Assembly (NCBI GenBank): GCA_027061995.1
Contig: JAMOUT010000012.1
Coordinates: 1-59,226, forward strand
Source: Candidatus Aminicenantota bacterium
GTDB taxonomy: Bacteria > Acidobacteriota > Aminicenantia > JAMOAD01
Direction of reading: 5' to 3'
Length of the DNA: 59,226 bases
Below the pieces are notes generated by a model that made no database searches, had not been told where the DNA came from, and saw only the letters and a program-made list of their open reading frames with translations. The stretch's first letter is position 1. The number at the start of each line of letters is the position of its first letter. This document shows, piece after piece, positions 18,292-27,945 of the stretch. A program made the position numbers and the translations under genes.

Positions 18292-19027
18292 CTTTTTCCT
18301 CTAAATATTTATTAAATTTCTTCAAATCTTCCTCTGTGTCTATTCCTACGGAAACACCTTCAATAACATCTATTTTAAAAGATATATTGTTTTCAATAAT
18401 TTTGAGTTGTTCAAGTTTTTCAAGAGTGTCTATACTTGAAGTTAAATTAGGAAGAATCTGTTTTAAAAAGAATGAATTAAAAACATAAACCCCTATATGG
18501 TGAAAGAAGAAACTAAAATCCTCTTTTTGCTGATAGGGAATTGGCGCTCTTGAAAAATAAACAGCTTCATCATCTTTATTTAAAACAACTTTTACATTAT
18601 TAGGATTTTTAAATTCTTCATAAGAGGGATTTCTAAAACATAGAGTGGACACGAACCCGCCGTCTTCCACCAAAAAGAGTGCTTTTTCTATCTCCTCGGG
18701 AGACAGCATCGGTTCATCAGCCTGAAGATTAATAATTATAGGATAATTAACTTTATCAGCAACATAAAGAACTCTTTCTGTTCCCGAAGAAATATCTTTC
18801 GGGGTTAAAACCGCTTTTCCTCCGAAAGATTTTACCTCTTCGGCAATAAGTTCGGAATCGGTGGCAACCACAATATCCGTGTTCGGCACTTTTTTGCCGT
18901 TTTCATAAGTCCATTGAAGAATGGATTTGCCTTTAACCTTTATCAAAAGTTTTTCTTTAAGCCTGCTTGATTTTAACCTGGCAGGAATAACTATAAGAGC
19001 CCTCTTATTTTTTTGCTTTTTTTTCAT
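18284..19027 (-). CDS. kdsB: CMP-Kdo synthetase
   Basis: Cytidylyltransferase (247 aa) activating Kdo as CMP-Kdo for lipid A-core assembly. Motifs: [14 protein letters not shown] nucleotide loop near the N-terminus, [10 protein letters not shown]-like segment, INLQADEPM with the metal-binding Asp, and FSRAPIPY. A lysine-rich leader precedes the fold. The start lies within the bactofilin 3' end (23-bp overlap). Confidence 0.95.
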   Translation of the reverse strand: MKKKQKNKRALIVIPARLKSSRLKEKLLIKVKGKSILQWTYENGKKVPNTDIVVATDSELIAEEVKSFGGKAVLTPKDISSGTERVLYVADKVNYPIIINLQADEPMLSPEEIEKALFLVEDGGFVSTLCFRNPSYEEFKNPNNVKVVLNKDDEAVYFSRAPIPYQQKEDFSFFFHHIGVYVFNSFFLKQILPNLTSSIDTLEKLEQLKIIENNISFKIDVIEGVSVGIDTEEDLKKFNKYLEEKDG

Positions 19028-19418
19028 TTCTTACTTCTTCTAACGGGGGATTTATTCTTTTCAGCTCAGGAGTGGTATTCGTATCCTTCATCTTACATTC
19101 CCCTTCAAAAAAAGCACCTTCTTCTATTAAAAGCTTAGGAGTTATTATTGTTCCTATAACTTTTCCTTTACTAAATATTTCAACTTTGGTTTTAGCGTTT
19201 ATTGTTCCTTTAACTTTTCCGTTAATAGAGATTGTTCCTGTTTCTATCTCGGCATTAACATCTCCTGTTTCTCCTATAAGAAGGGATGAAGAAGAAAAGA
19301 TCTTTCCTTTGAAAGTTCCGTCAATTCGCAGGGTATTGTTAAATTTTATCTCTCCTGTAAAAAAAGTATCTTTGTCAAGAAAACCTGACAATCTCTCGCT
19401 TCCAATGTTTTTAGACAT
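19005..19418 (-). CDS. Bactofilin-family cytoskeletal protein
   Basis: Polymer-forming bactofilin (137 aa): a short N-terminal tail, a central right-handed beta-helix (about 20-115) with repeating hydrophobic/Gly turns such as RIDGTFKGKI and ISINGKVKGTI, and a short charged C-terminal tail. Bactofilins form nucleotide-independent filaments that scaffold cell-envelope or chromosome-segregation proteins. It starts 3 bp after parB with a GGAG ribosome binding site, so it is almost surely in the par operon. A bactofilin-par linkage is known from Myxococcus, where such filaments position ParABS. Confidence 0.9.
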   Translation of the reverse strand: MSKNIGSERLSGFLDKDTFFTGEIKFNNTLRIDGTFKGKIFSSSSLLIGETGDVNAEIETGTISINGKVKGTINAKTKVEIFSKGKVIGTIITPKLLIEEGAFFEGECKMKDTNTTPELKRINPPLEEVRNEKKAKK

Positions 19419-19421
19419 TTT

Positions 19422-20264
19422 TTACTCCTTAAAATATTTTATAATTTTATCAAGTTCTTCCATGTTTTTAAAGAGAATCTTTATCTCTCCCCCCCTCTTT
19501 TTTTTGTTTATTTTAACGACAGAGCCCAAATAAGTTTTTAATTCCTCTTCAAGAGATTTAAAATAAAGATCCTCCTCCTTTTTACCTTTTTTTCTTTTAT
19601 GCTCTTTTGAAGAAGATATCATCTTTTCAAGTTCTCTAACGCTTAACCCCTTATTGATAATCTCCTTAAGAAAAAGGTTTTCTTTTTCCTTTTCTTTTAA
19701 CTGTAACAAAACCTTAGCATGTCCCATACTAATTTTTTCTTCAAACAATGCTTTTTGTGTTCTTTCTTCAAGGTTCTTAAGCCTTATATAGTTGGAAACC
19801 GAAGCTCTGTCTATACCGAGAATTTTCCCTATCTCTTCCTGGCTCATCTCCATTTTTTTATTCATCTTATAAAGAGCTTCCGATAGTTCCATAGGATTCA
19901 GGTCTTCCCTCTGAAGGTTTTCAAGAACAGCAAGACCTATTAAATCCTTGTCTTTTAATTTTTTTATTATGGCGGGAATTTTTTTAAGCCCCGCTTTAAT
20001 ACTTGCCCTTAACCTTCGTTCTCCGACAACAAGAGTATATCCCGCTCCTTTCTCTTTCTTATAAACCACAATGGGCTGTAAAACCCCTTTTTCTTTTATT
20101 GAGTTTGCAAGTTCGTTCAAACTTTCTTCATCAAAATGTAGTCTCGGTTGAAAAGGATTTGTTTCTATCCTTTCTATATCAATATAAGCAAGCCTTTCTC
20201 CTCCAAAAACTTCATCATCCGAGATTAAAGCTTTTAACCCTTTTCCCAATGCTTTTTTACTCAC
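19422..20264 (-). CDS. parB: Chromosome partitioning protein ParB
   Basis: CTP-dependent clamp that loads at parS and spreads along DNA near the origin. The 280-aa protein has the N-terminal ParA-activating tail (KKALGKGLKALI), the CTP-binding fold with NPFQPR and GERRLRA, ENLQREDLNPMELSEA, a helix-turn-helix (about 140-165, IGKILGIDRASVSNYIRL), and a C-terminal dimerisation region rich in lysine. The start is GTG, overlapping the parA stop by 8 bp. It is flanked by parA and bactofilin. Confidence 0.96.
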   Translation of the reverse strand: MSKKALGKGLKALISDDEVFGGERLAYIDIERIETNPFQPRLHFDEESLNELANSIKEKGVLQPIVVYKKEKGAGYTLVVGERRLRASIKAGLKKIPAIIKKLKDKDLIGLAVLENLQREDLNPMELSEALYKMNKKMEMSQEEIGKILGIDRASVSNYIRLKNLEERTQKALFEEKISMGHAKVLLQLKEKEKENLFLKEIINKGLSVRELEKMISSSKEHKRKKGKKEEDLYFKSLEEELKTYLGSVVKINKKKRGGEIKILFKNMEELDKIIKYFKE

Positions 20265-21015
20265 TTTTTAAAATCTCCTTTGCTAAATTTAAATAAGATA
20301 AAGCTCCTTTGGACTTTATATCATAAAGAAGAATAGGCTTTCCAAAACTCGGAGCTTCGGAAAGCTTCACATTTCGAGGCACTTTTGTTTGAAAAACCTT
20401 TTCTCCGAAATAACTCCTAACCTCTTCTTCAACCTGTTTGGAAAGATTTGTTCTTTCGTCAAACATTGTTAAAAAAATCCCTGAAAATTCTAATTCGGGA
20501 TTATAAACTTTTTGAATCTCTTTTATTGTTTTTAATAGCTGTGTTAAACCTTCAAGAGCATAATATTCCGACTGAAGAGGAATTAAAACTTCCTTTGCAG
20601 CTACAAGAGAATTAACCGTTATAAAACTCAGAGAAGGGGGCGTGTCTATTAAAACAAAATCATATTCTTCTTTCATCTTTTCTATAGCTTTTTTCAGCAA
20701 AAAAACCCTCTCTCTTTCCTCATACACCTCAACTTCAAAACCCTGCATCTCTTCAGTGGAGGGGACTATTGACAAAAAAGGGATTTCAGTTTTAAGAACA
20801 TTGTCCTCTATCGGAGACTCTCCTATTAAAACATTATAAACAGAGGCTCCGTTTATATTTTCAATCCCAATTCCCGATGTTGCGTTTTGCTGAGGATCCA
20901 TGTCTATAACAAGAACTCTCTTTTCCGCAAGAGCGAGGGCAGCGCCAAGATTAATCACGCTCGTTGTTTTTCCCACTCCGCCTTTTTGATTTGCAATTAC
21001 AATAACTCTTCTCAT
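20257..21015 (-). CDS. parA: Chromosome partitioning ATPase ParA (Soj)
   Basis: Walker-type ATPase (252 aa) that moves ParB-parS complexes over the nucleoid. The deviant Walker A is KGGVGKTT (about 11-18) with the signature Lys at its start. The switch Asp is in VIDMDPQQNAT and the Walker B-like segment in FVLIDTPPSL. The start at 21015 is preferred over an extension that would run back into rsmG, because the ATG begins the first beta strand and lies just after the rsmG stop. Confidence 0.96.
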   Translation of the reverse strand: MRRVIVIANQKGGVGKTTSVINLGAALALAEKRVLVIDMDPQQNATSGIGIENINGASVYNVLIGESPIEDNVLKTEIPFLSIVPSTEEMQGFEVEVYEERERVFLLKKAIEKMKEEYDFVLIDTPPSLSFITVNSLVAAKEVLIPLQSEYYALEGLTQLLKTIKEIQKVYNPELEFSGIFLTMFDERTNLSKQVEEEVRSYFGEKVFQTKVPRNVKLSEAPSFGKPILLYDIKSKGALSYLNLAKEILKSE

Positions 21016-21016
21016 T

Positions 21017-21619
21017 TTAATGTTCCACGTGGAACTTCCTTGCAAAAACCAAGGACAGCAAGGTTTTTCCGTTGATTTTTTCAGCCGTTATCTTATAATT
21101 CATTTTTTTTTCTCTCATTTTTTTTATCTCGTTTGGTCCTGTAATAAAAACATAACCTATACTAACAAAATTCTCCCCTGTTTTCAACAGGGATATTTTA
21201 TCCCTTATTCCCCAGCTAATCCCTATGTCAAAAAGGGTTTTTCTCTTTTTTTTGAAAAAACCGGCAAAATCTTTTTTTTCTATCTTTATGTTTTCCAAAC
21301 ATAGTTTTTCTTTAACAGCCTCTAAAAACTCCGCTCTTTTCCCCGGTTCAACTAAAACAAGCTCTCTTTCTTCGTCCAATATTTTACCCGGAATAGAGGG
21401 AAACCCCGCACCCGAACCAAAATCCACAATCTTTTTATATTCTTTCGTTCTTTCAAAAGTGAAAACGGAGATATTCAAGAGGTTTAGAAAATTTTTCTCT
21501 ATCTCTCTTCTTGAAATCAGGTTTATATTTTCCGACCATTCTTTTAACAGGAGAAAATAATCATATATCTTTTCCTGTTTCTCTTTATCTTTTATTATTT
21601 TTTCTATCTCTTTTTTCAT
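21017..21619 (-). CDS. rsmG: 16S rRNA (guanine-N7) methyltransferase RsmG
   Basis: Methylates G527 of 16S rRNA using SAM. The 200-aa protein has the GidB N-terminal helix region (ending [12 protein letters not shown]), SAM motif I as [13 protein letters not shown], and [10 protein letters not shown]. The last residues, FHVEH, are encoded by the parS-like site. The start overlaps the mnmG end by 35 bp. Confidence 0.94.
   Translation of the reverse strand: MKKEIEKIIKDKEKQEKIYDYFLLLKEWSENINLISRREIEKNFLNLLNISVFTFERTKEYKKIVDFGSGAGFPSIPGKILDEERELVLVEPGKRAEFLEAVKEKLCLENIKIEKKDFAGFFKKKRKTLFDIGISWGIRDKISLLKTGENFVSIGYVFITGPNEIKKMREKKMNYKITAEKINGKTLLSLVFARKFHVEH
21021..21036. promoter_or_regulatory. 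parS-like centromere site
   Basis: TGTTCCACGTGGAACT matches the parS consensus (TGTTTCACGTGAAACA) with symmetric C/G changes at two positions and one end mismatch. The inner 14 bp are a perfect palindrome. It encodes the last codons of rsmG (FHVEH), the same location as a known parS in other bacteria, right next to parAB. Confidence 0.85.
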
Positions 21620-23435
21620 TTTTAAATTTTTTAATATAAAAAATGATTACAGTTACAGCCGAAGGGGTTATTCCCGGAATAGAGTTTAAATCTCCTATCG
21701 TTTTCGGTTTATACTTTTTTATTTTTTCTCTTGTTTCAATTGATAAGCTTGGAATATCCTCTATTTTTAAATTTTTCGGAAATTTTAATTTTCCCTCTTT
21801 TTTTATTTTTTCTATCTCTTTAACCATTTTTTTCAAATATCCCTCGTATTTTATTTCGGCTTCTATATAATCTATCTCATCCTTTTTAAATCCTTCGAAA
21901 TCTTTTTTAAAAACCTCTTTTATATGTAAAAAATCACCTTCAGCCATTGTCAAATATTTGCCATATGATATTGTTTTCCCCTTAAACTTAAATTTTTCTT
22001 TTTTTATTTTTTTTATGATACCGTCTGCTTTCTCCATCTTTTTCAATTGTTTTTCGTATTCTTCTTCCCCTATCAATCCGAGTTTTCTTCCATGTTTCAT
22101 TAGTCTCTGTTTCGCATTGTCCGACCTCAACAAAAGTCTATATTCCGCCCTTGAGGTAAATAGTCTGTATGGTTCGTCTATTGATTTTTTTATTAAATCA
22201 TCTATCATCACCCCTATTAATGATTCACCTCTCCTTAAAATAAATTCTTTTTTATTTTTTATCTTTAATACTGCATTTATTCCTGTCAACAACCCTTGTC
22301 CTGCCGCCTCTTCATAACCGGAAGTTCCGTTTATTTGCCCCGCAGAATATAGCCCTTCGTATAACCTTGTTTCAAGTGTGGGCTTAAGTTGATGAGGTTT
22401 TATTGAATCATATTCTATTGCATAAGCGGGTCTTATCATTGTGCTCTCTTCAAGGCCGGGAATTGCTTTCAAAATCTTTTTTTGAATTACTACCGGTAAA
22501 GATGTTGATAATCCGTTTACATATACCTCGTCCGTTGTAAGTCCTTCCGGCTCCAAATAAAAAACATGGCTGTCTTTTCCTGAAAATTTTACTATTTTAT
22601 CCTCAATCGAAGGGCAATATCTTATCCCAATCCCTTCTATTTTACCTCCGTAAAGAGGTGTTAATAATATATTCTTTTTTATAATTTCATGAACTTTTTT
22701 ATTTGTTCTTCCCATATAGCAAGTTATTTTATTTTCTACTTTTTCCGTTCTCCATGAAAATGGCCTTGGTTCTTTGTCCCCCTCCTGTTTTTCAAACTTT
22801 TCCCAATTTATCGAATCTTTTTTTAATCTCATCGGTGTTCCCGTTTTTAATCTTATCATCTCAAACCCGAGTTTTTTCAGGTTCTCCGAAAGAGATATTG
22901 AAGCAGGTTCATTCGCTCTTCCCGAGCTATAAGCTTTCATTCCTACATGAATTTTTCCGTTTAAAAAAGTTCCTGTAGTGAGAATAACCGCTTTTGCTTT
23001 TATTCTTGAACCATCGATAAGTATTACCCCTTCTGTTTTTCCGTTTTTTATCTCTATGTCTGTTACGATTCCCTGATAAAGTTCAAGATTTTTCTGTCTC
23101 TCAAGAAATTGTCTCATTAGGTTTCTGTATAAAATTTTATCTTCCTGTGCTCTTTGCGCTCTAACTGCAACCCCTTTACTGCTATTTAAAACCCTAAAAT
23201 GAATTCCGGCTTTATCCGCCATAAAACCCATAATACCGCCAAGGGCATCTATCTCCTTTACTATCTGTCCCTTGGCTTGACCACCTATGGCAGGATTACA
23301 AGACATCTGCCCTATTGTTTCTATGTTCATTGAGATTAAAACAGTTTTTAATCCCATCTTTGAAGAAGCATATGCAGCTTCTATTCCCGCATGTCCTCCT
23401 CCTACCACTATTATATCTGTTTCTTTTTTTATCAT
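21585..23435 (-). CDS. mnmG: tRNA uridine modification enzyme MnmG (GidA)
   Basis: FAD-dependent partner of MnmE in forming 5-carboxymethylaminomethyl-uridine at the tRNA wobble position. It has the N-terminal dinucleotide fold [32 protein letters not shown], and [12 protein letters not shown], with a C-terminal helical tail. The length (616 aa) is normal. The start at 23435 overlaps the mnmE stop as ATGA; a TTG extension four codons upstream exists but would overlap mnmE further. Confidence 0.97.
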   Translation of the reverse strand: MIKKETDIIVVGGGHAGIEAAYASSKMGLKTVLISMNIETIGQMSCNPAIGGQAKGQIVKEIDALGGIMGFMADKAGIHFRVLNSSKGVAVRAQRAQEDKILYRNLMRQFLERQKNLELYQGIVTDIEIKNGKTEGVILIDGSRIKAKAVILTTGTFLNGKIHVGMKAYSSGRANEPASISLSENLKKLGFEMIRLKTGTPMRLKKDSINWEKFEKQEGDKEPRPFSWRTEKVENKITCYMGRTNKKVHEIIKKNILLTPLYGGKIEGIGIRYCPSIEDKIVKFSGKDSHVFYLEPEGLTTDEVYVNGLSTSLPVVIQKKILKAIPGLEESTMIRPAYAIEYDSIKPHQLKPTLETRLYEGLYSAGQINGTSGYEEAAGQGLLTGINAVLKIKNKKEFILRRGESLIGVMIDDLIKKSIDEPYRLFTSRAEYRLLLRSDNAKQRLMKHGRKLGLIGEEEYEKQLKKMEKADGIIKKIKKEKFKFKGKTISYGKYLTMAEGDFLHIKEVFKKDFEGFKKDEIDYIEAEIKYEGYLKKMVKEIEKIKKEGKLKFPKNLKIEDIPSLSIETREKIKKYKPKTIGDLNSIPGITPSAVTVIIFYIKKFKNEKRDRKNNKR

Positions 23436-24790
23436 TTTCCTATACAAAAATCCTTAAATATTTCATCGAGTATAATCTCGTTTGATATTTTTCCTGTCAA
23501 CTCTTCCATAAAAAATCTTATCTCTCTTATCTTTTCCGCTAAAATCTCTTCTCCTGTTCCCTTTTCTATCATAGGGATTATTTCTTCTATCTTCTCTTTT
23601 ATCTTTTCAAACAACTGTTTTTGTCTTAAGCTTAGCAATACTTCTTTTCTTTCGGTTTTCTCTTGTTTCACGAAAAACCTTATCATTTTATTAAGAAGGT
23701 TCTCTATGTTTTTCTCATATTTTGCCGAAATCTCAACTGTTTCTTTTACCTCGGGAAAAACTTTTTTTATCTCTTTTTTTATAACCTTATTCTTTTTATC
23801 GGTTTTATTTATCACAAGGATCACTTTTTTTTGTTTTATTAATTCATATATTTTTTTGTCCCTGTTATCTATATTCTCAGAACCATCTATCATAAAAAGG
23901 ATATTTTCATTTTTTTTGATAATCTCCTTCGCTATTATAACCCCCTCTTTTTCTATCCTGCCGCTTTCATTTTCGTCTATTCCCGCTATATCAATTATAT
24001 TAAACCCTATCCCTTTAAAAGTTATCTTTTCTTTTATAAAATCTCTTGTTGTTCCCGGGGTTTCGCTAACTATCGCTCTTTTTTCCTGTAAAATCGCATT
24101 TAGGAGCGAACTTTTTCCCACATTCGGTTTTCCCGTTAAAATTATATCATAGCCCTCCTTTAATATTTTTCCGTAATGGTATGATTTCACCAATCCCGAT
24201 ATATTATCTTTCATCTCTTTCAAAATATTTATAACTTTTTTCTTATCTATCTCTATCTCATAGTCCGGAAAATCTATGCTTGCTTCTATAAAAGATATAA
24301 TCTCTATTATATCTCTTCTCATTTTTTTAACTTTTCTTGTTAAACTTCCCTTTAAATTTGAAAAAGCTATTTCAACCCCTTTTACCGTTATTGAATCTAT
24401 TATGTTTTTTATTGCTTCCGCTTGTAATAAATCAATCTTACCGTTCATATAAGCTCTTTTTGTAAATTCCCCGGATTCCGCTACTCTTGCTCCGTTTTTG
24501 TAAAGAAAATTCAAAATCTCTTCAACAATAACCATGCTTCCATGAAGATGTATTTCTACAACATCTTCGCCCGTATATGATTCCGGTTTTTTAAAATAAA
24601 GCAGAACTATATTATCAATAGGTTTTTTTTCCAAATACAGGGTTCCGTAGTTTACCTTTTTTTCAATAAAACTTCCCCGATATATCTTTTTTATTATATT
24701 TTTACTTTTACTTCCCGATACTCTTATTATTGAGATTCCCCCTTTTCCGACAGGGGTGGAAAGTGCCGCTATAGTATCTTCATCCCTCAT
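23432..24790 (-). CDS. mnmE: tRNA modification GTPase MnmE (TrmE)
   Basis: Potassium-dependent GTPase that acts with MnmG on tRNA wobble uridine. An N-terminal folate-binding domain (about 1-118) contains [16 protein letters not shown] helical domain surrounds the G domain with G1 GKPNVGKSS (about 218-226), G3 DIAGIDE and G4 NKTD. The C-terminal CIGK keeps the catalytic Cys. The usual 450-aa length is kept. Confidence 0.97.
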   Translation of the reverse strand: MRDEDTIAALSTPVGKGGISIIRVSGSKSKNIIKKIYRGSFIEKKVNYGTLYLEKKPIDNIVLLYFKKPESYTGEDVVEIHLHGSMVIVEEILNFLYKNGARVAESGEFTKRAYMNGKIDLLQAEAIKNIIDSITVKGVEIAFSNLKGSLTRKVKKMRRDIIEIISFIEASIDFPDYEIEIDKKKVINILKEMKDNISGLVKSYHYGKILKEGYDIILTGKPNVGKSSLLNAILQEKRAIVSETPGTTRDFIKEKITFKGIGFNIIDIAGIDENESGRIEKEGVIIAKEIIKKNENILFMIDGSENIDNRDKKIYELIKQKKVILVINKTDKKNKVIKKEIKKVFPEVKETVEISAKYEKNIENLLNKMIRFFVKQEKTERKEVLLSLRQKQLFEKIKEKIEEIIPMIEKGTGEEILAEKIREIRFFMEELTGKISNEIILDEIFKDFCIGK

Positions 24791-25391
24791 TTTTTTTAAA
24801 TATTTTCACTTTTTTATAATATCCCGAACCTACACTCTCTGTTTCCACCCCTTCTTCCGAAGCTATTATATGAAGATATTTTCTGTCTGACGGGTTTAGA
24901 TTGTTTGTTATGAAAAATCCTTTTTCTTCAATTTCCTTCAAAGCTTTTTCAAGAATTCTCTCCATTTTTTTATCTTTTCTTTTCTTATATTTATTTTCAG
25001 TATCAACTTTTATAATAATCGCTCTTTTTTCTCCCACCGCTTTGTTTAATATATATTGAAAAGCTATTATTAGTTCTCCGTCTTTTTTTTCAAATAGTTC
25101 CGAGTCCTTTCCCGTTATTATAACCTCTATTTCTTTTTCATCAAGTTTTTTAAACATAAAATCTATGTTATACCTTGTTTCTTTCTTAAACAATGTTAAC
25201 AAAGGAGATAAGTCAGGATGATACGATGTTTTATCCACCTCCGCCTTTATCACTATCTTTTTACCTCTTCTCGAAAAAAGTTGTGTTTTGTCCGTGTCTA
25301 TCTCATACTTTATGTATTTCCTGCTTACCCCGAGTTCTTGTTCGGCTTTTTTTACCGCCGTTTCTATGTTTTTTGCTTCTATCTCTATCAT
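24780..25391 (-). CDS. jag: Jag/KhpB-like RNA-binding protein
   Basis: A 203-aa protein with an N-terminal Jag_N segment (about 1-50), a KH-like region in the middle and a C-terminal R3H domain (about 150-198) with the SDRKYLH core. Jag/KhpB binds RNA and is usually encoded next to yidC. The stop of yidC and the Jag start overlap, and jag overlaps mnmE by 11 bp, matching the conserved origin-region gene order. Confidence 0.9.
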   Translation of the reverse strand: MIEIEAKNIETAVKKAEQELGVSRKYIKYEIDTDKTQLFSRRGKKIVIKAEVDKTSYHPDLSPLLTLFKKETRYNIDFMFKKLDEKEIEVIITGKDSELFEKKDGELIIAFQYILNKAVGEKRAIIIKVDTENKYKKRKDKKMERILEKALKEIEEKGFFITNNLNPSDRKYLHIIASEEGVETESVGSGYYKKVKIFKKNEG

Positions 25392-27070
25392 TATTTTTTT
25401 ATACTCTTTTTTGAAAGCTTTTCTTCATGCTTTTTCTTTTTCAGTGCTTTATTAACGAGGTATTGTTGTCCGACTTGAAGAATATTGTTTGTTAGCCAAT
25501 ATAAAACCAATCCGCTTTGAAAATTTAAAAACAAAAGCGTGAAAAAAATAGCCATCCCGTATCCCATAAATTTTTGATTTTTATCCGACCCTGATGATGG
25601 TGTTAGTTTTTGAAGTGCTATCTGTGACAGACCCATAAGAATAGGTAAAATATAGTAAGGGTCTTTTTGTGAAAGGTCTGTTATCCACAAAACAAAAGGT
25701 TGATGCCTTGTTTCTATTCCTACCCATAATAGTTTGTAAAAACCCCATAAAATGGGAAGCTGCAACAAAAGAGGTAGGCACCCTCCCGCAGGGTTCACCT
25801 TTTTTTCTTTGTAAAGTTGCATCACTTCCTGGTTCATTCTTTTTCTTGCCTCAAGGTCCTTCTTATCAAACTTTTTGTATTTTGCCTGTATCCTTTTTAT
25901 CTCCGGCTGTAACTCCTGCATTTTAGCCATTGAGATTGAGCTGGAAAAGGTTAAAGGTAATAATATAAGTTTTATGAAAATTGTAACGAGTATTATTGCC
26001 ACCCCGTAATTAGGAAATATTTTATATGCATACAGCAACAAGTAAAGTATTACTTTCGCTATCACCCCGAAAAATCCGTATTCAATTATATCTTCAACTT
26101 TATATCCTAATTTTTTTAACCTGAAGAATTCTTTTGGCCCTATATATATCCCCTTTATGTTTTTCACCGCTATTATGGCAAATTTGTTCGCTTTTTTATT
26201 TCCGTTCGTTTCTATTATTTTTATTTTTGCCTGCTCAATATCCCCTTTTGTAAAAAATATCGCCGAAAAATATTTTATATCCAAAGATACCCATTTTCGG
26301 AAATTTATTGAGCTTTCTTCTCCGGCTTTCATTACCTTTATTTTATTCACTTTATCATTCAGATAGTATCCTATTTTTTCTTCGAACTCAAAACTTATGT
26401 TCTTCAGATCCTCTTGTTGTATCCTACCTATACCCGGCCCCCATATCAAATATAATTTCCTGTTTTCACCCTCAAGTTCAAAATTTGTTTCAATATCTAT
26501 GTAATATGTTTTTTCTCTTAATGAAAACACTTTTCTCGCATAGTTTCCGTTTCCATCGCTAAAAATGAATTCTATTACGGTTTTTCCCCCGCTTCTCTTT
26601 TTTATAACCTTGTAAATCGCTTTGTTAAAGATCTCCCCCTCTTTGTCAAAAACCATAAAAGGATACTTCCCTGTTTTTTCCGAAAGATCAGAGACAAGTT
26701 CAAGTCTTTTTTTGTCCGAGCCCATATGTTTTTTCAATCTAAAACTTATAAGAGCAGCACCTTTGTTTGAAAAAACAGCTCTATACAAATCATTCTCATA
26801 TACTATATTGTTAATATTTTTTTCCACTATTTTAGGCTGCTTTTCAATGTTTTTATTTATTTTTGTATTATTAACCTTTTTTTCTTCCTGTTTTATTTTA
26901 ACTTCTTCTCTTTTTCTATAAGGCGTTTCATTCTTTTCCTTTTTTTTCTCCACTTTTTCCTGGACTATCTGTTCTTCAGCTTTTTTCTCAAATTTTTTCA
27001 TTACAAACTGTTGATAAAAAAATAAAAATACAATCGTTAACACAATAGCAATCGTTAATCTTTTTTCCAT
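25391..27070 (-). CDS. yidC: Membrane protein insertase YidC
   Basis: Inserts and folds inner-membrane proteins, alone or with SecYEG. The 559-aa form has an N-terminal membrane helix (about 6-24), a Lys/Glu-rich linker, a large periplasmic beta-supersandwich domain (about 85-330) and the conserved five-helix core (about 350-540). Cytoplasmic loop motif: [13 protein letters not shown]. The large periplasmic domain is the Gram-negative type. The start overlaps yidD by 16 bp. Confidence 0.96.
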   Translation of the reverse strand: MEKRLTIAIVLTIVFLFFYQQFVMKKFEKKAEEQIVQEKVEKKKEKNETPYRKREEVKIKQEEKKVNNTKINKNIEKQPKIVEKNINNIVYENDLYRAVFSNKGAALISFRLKKHMGSDKKRLELVSDLSEKTGKYPFMVFDKEGEIFNKAIYKVIKKRSGGKTVIEFIFSDGNGNYARKVFSLREKTYYIDIETNFELEGENRKLYLIWGPGIGRIQQEDLKNISFEFEEKIGYYLNDKVNKIKVMKAGEESSINFRKWVSLDIKYFSAIFFTKGDIEQAKIKIIETNGNKKANKFAIIAVKNIKGIYIGPKEFFRLKKLGYKVEDIIEYGFFGVIAKVILYLLLYAYKIFPNYGVAIILVTIFIKLILLPLTFSSSISMAKMQELQPEIKRIQAKYKKFDKKDLEARKRMNQEVMQLYKEKKVNPAGGCLPLLLQLPILWGFYKLLWVGIETRHQPFVLWITDLSQKDPYYILPILMGLSQIALQKLTPSSGSDKNQKFMGYGMAIFFTLLFLNFQSGLVLYWLTNNILQVGQQYLVNKALKKKKHEEKLSKKSIKK

Positions 27071-27303
27071 TTTTCTCCTCTCACTTTTTTCTCCGGAACC
27101 GGATCATATCCTCCCGGATTTAACGGGTGACACCTTAACACTCTTTTTACTCCAAGATAATTTCCGTATAAAATTCCATGTTTTTGAAGCGATTCCATAT
27201 AATATGATGAACAAGTCGGATAAAACCTACAATGATTCCCAAGTAAAGGAGATATCAACTTTTTATAAATCCTTATAATCAATATCTCTATCTTTTTTAT
27301 CAT
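27055..27303 (-). CDS. yidD: Membrane insertion efficiency factor YidD
   Basis: Small (82 aa) YidD/Ytj family protein that aids YidC-dependent insertion. The signature [19 protein letters not shown] and [15 protein letters not shown] is intact, with three conserved cysteines. It sits between rnpA and yidC as in most bacteria. Confidence 0.96.
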   Translation of the reverse strand: MIKKIEILIIRIYKKLISPLLGNHCRFYPTCSSYYMESLQKHGILYGNYLGVKRVLRCHPLNPGGYDPVPEKKVRGEKWKKD

Positions 27304-27645
27304 CTAAATTAACCCTCTTTTTCCTATCATCTTTATAAACTCATTTTTTATTTCATCATATTTTTTTCCGCTTATATCCTTTTTTACTATTATCATCATT
27401 TTTATATTTTTCTTAAACTTCTCTCTCTTTTTTCTAAAAATCTCTTTTAATATTCTCCTTATCCTGTTTCTTTTAACAGAATTTACTATCTTTCTTCTTA
27501 CAGAAATTCCTACCTTTGATTCTATTGTTTTTTCCGTATAAAATATTTTAAAATCTTCGTTTTCAATTTTTCTTCCTTTTTTCAGAACAAAGATTATTTC
27601 ATCTCTTTTTCTTAATCTTCTTTCCCTCGTTAATCTTTCATCCAT
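27304..27645 (-). CDS. rnpA: Ribonuclease P protein component
   Basis: Protein subunit of RNase P, which matures tRNA 5' ends together with the RNA subunit (not in this window). The 113-aa basic protein has the central cleft segment and the RNR motif VKRNRIRRILKEIFR (about 57-71). It starts in the rpmH stop (TAATG). Confidence 0.95.
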   Translation of the reverse strand: MDERLTRERRLRKRDEIIFVLKKGRKIENEDFKIFYTEKTIESKVGISVRRKIVNSVKRNRIRRILKEIFRKKREKFKKNIKMMIIVKKDISGKKYDEIKNEFIKMIGKRGLI

Positions 27646-27779
27646 TAAACGGAAATTCTTTTTCTCCCTTTTTTTCTTCTTCTTCTAATTACATCTCTTC
27701 CACTCTTTGTTCTCATTCTTACTAAAAAACCGTGTGTTTTTTTTCTTTTTCTATTATTCGGTTGAAATGTTCTTTTCAT
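27645..27779 (-). CDS. rpmH: 50S ribosomal protein L34
   Basis: A 44-aa, very basic ribosomal protein: [18 protein letters not shown], then a [10 protein letters not shown] segment and an Arg/Lys tail. It matches L34 along its whole length. Ribosome binding site GGGAGAG precedes the start. It is the first gene of the leftward run and has its own TTGACA-N17-TATTAT promoter upstream. Confidence 0.97.
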   Translation of the reverse strand: MKRTFQPNNRKRKKTHGFLVRMRTKSGRDVIRRRRKKGRKRISV

Positions 27780-27810
27780 TTTTCTCTCCCTGTTTACAAA
27801 ATTATGAAGT

Positions 27811-27839
27811 ATAATATAAAATATTTTTCATTTTGTCAA
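27811..27839 (-). promoter_or_regulatory. rpmH promoter
   Basis: On the minus strand: TTGACA (27834-27839), a 17-bp spacer and TATTAT (27811-27816). The expected start is near 27804, leaving a short leader before rpmH. It diverges from the dnaA promoter inside the origin region. Confidence 0.7.
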
Positions 27840-27877
27840 TATTTTTCCCCATGGTTTTATTCTTCTCTTTTTTTTAC

Positions 27878-27906
27878 TTGACAACACCTTTTTTTCATAT
27901 TACAAT
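27878..27906 (+). promoter_or_regulatory. dnaA promoter
   Basis: TTGACA (27878-27883), a 17-bp spacer and TACAAT (27901-27906). The predicted transcription start (about 27913) lies within the first DnaA box, which would allow autorepression by DnaA. Confidence 0.7.
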
Positions 27907-27909
27907 AGT

Positions 27910-27941
27910 TTTTCCACAAATGTGGAAATGTATGTGGAAAA
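27910..27941. promoter_or_regulatory. DnaA box cluster upstream of dnaA
   Basis: Three boxes: TTTTCCACA (27910-27918, +), TGTGGAAAT (27921-27929, reverse) and TGTGGAAAA (27933-27941, reverse). The outer two fit TTWTNCACA; the middle one has one mismatch. They lie between the dnaA promoter and the chosen dnaA ATG. Likely part of oriC and of dnaA autoregulation. Confidence 0.75.
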
Positions 27942-27945
27942 AACC

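Noticed and set aside
23664-23679. Second parS-like site in mnmE
   Set aside because: TGTTTCACG matches only the left half; the right half (AAAAAC) breaks the palindrome.
23391-24152. Plus-strand 253-aa frame across mnmE
   Set aside because: Low-complexity Phe/Ser/Ile shadow of the minus-strand gene.
27922-27930. GTG/ATG as dnaA start
   Set aside because: They lie in a DnaA box and would add residues not found at the DnaA N-terminus.
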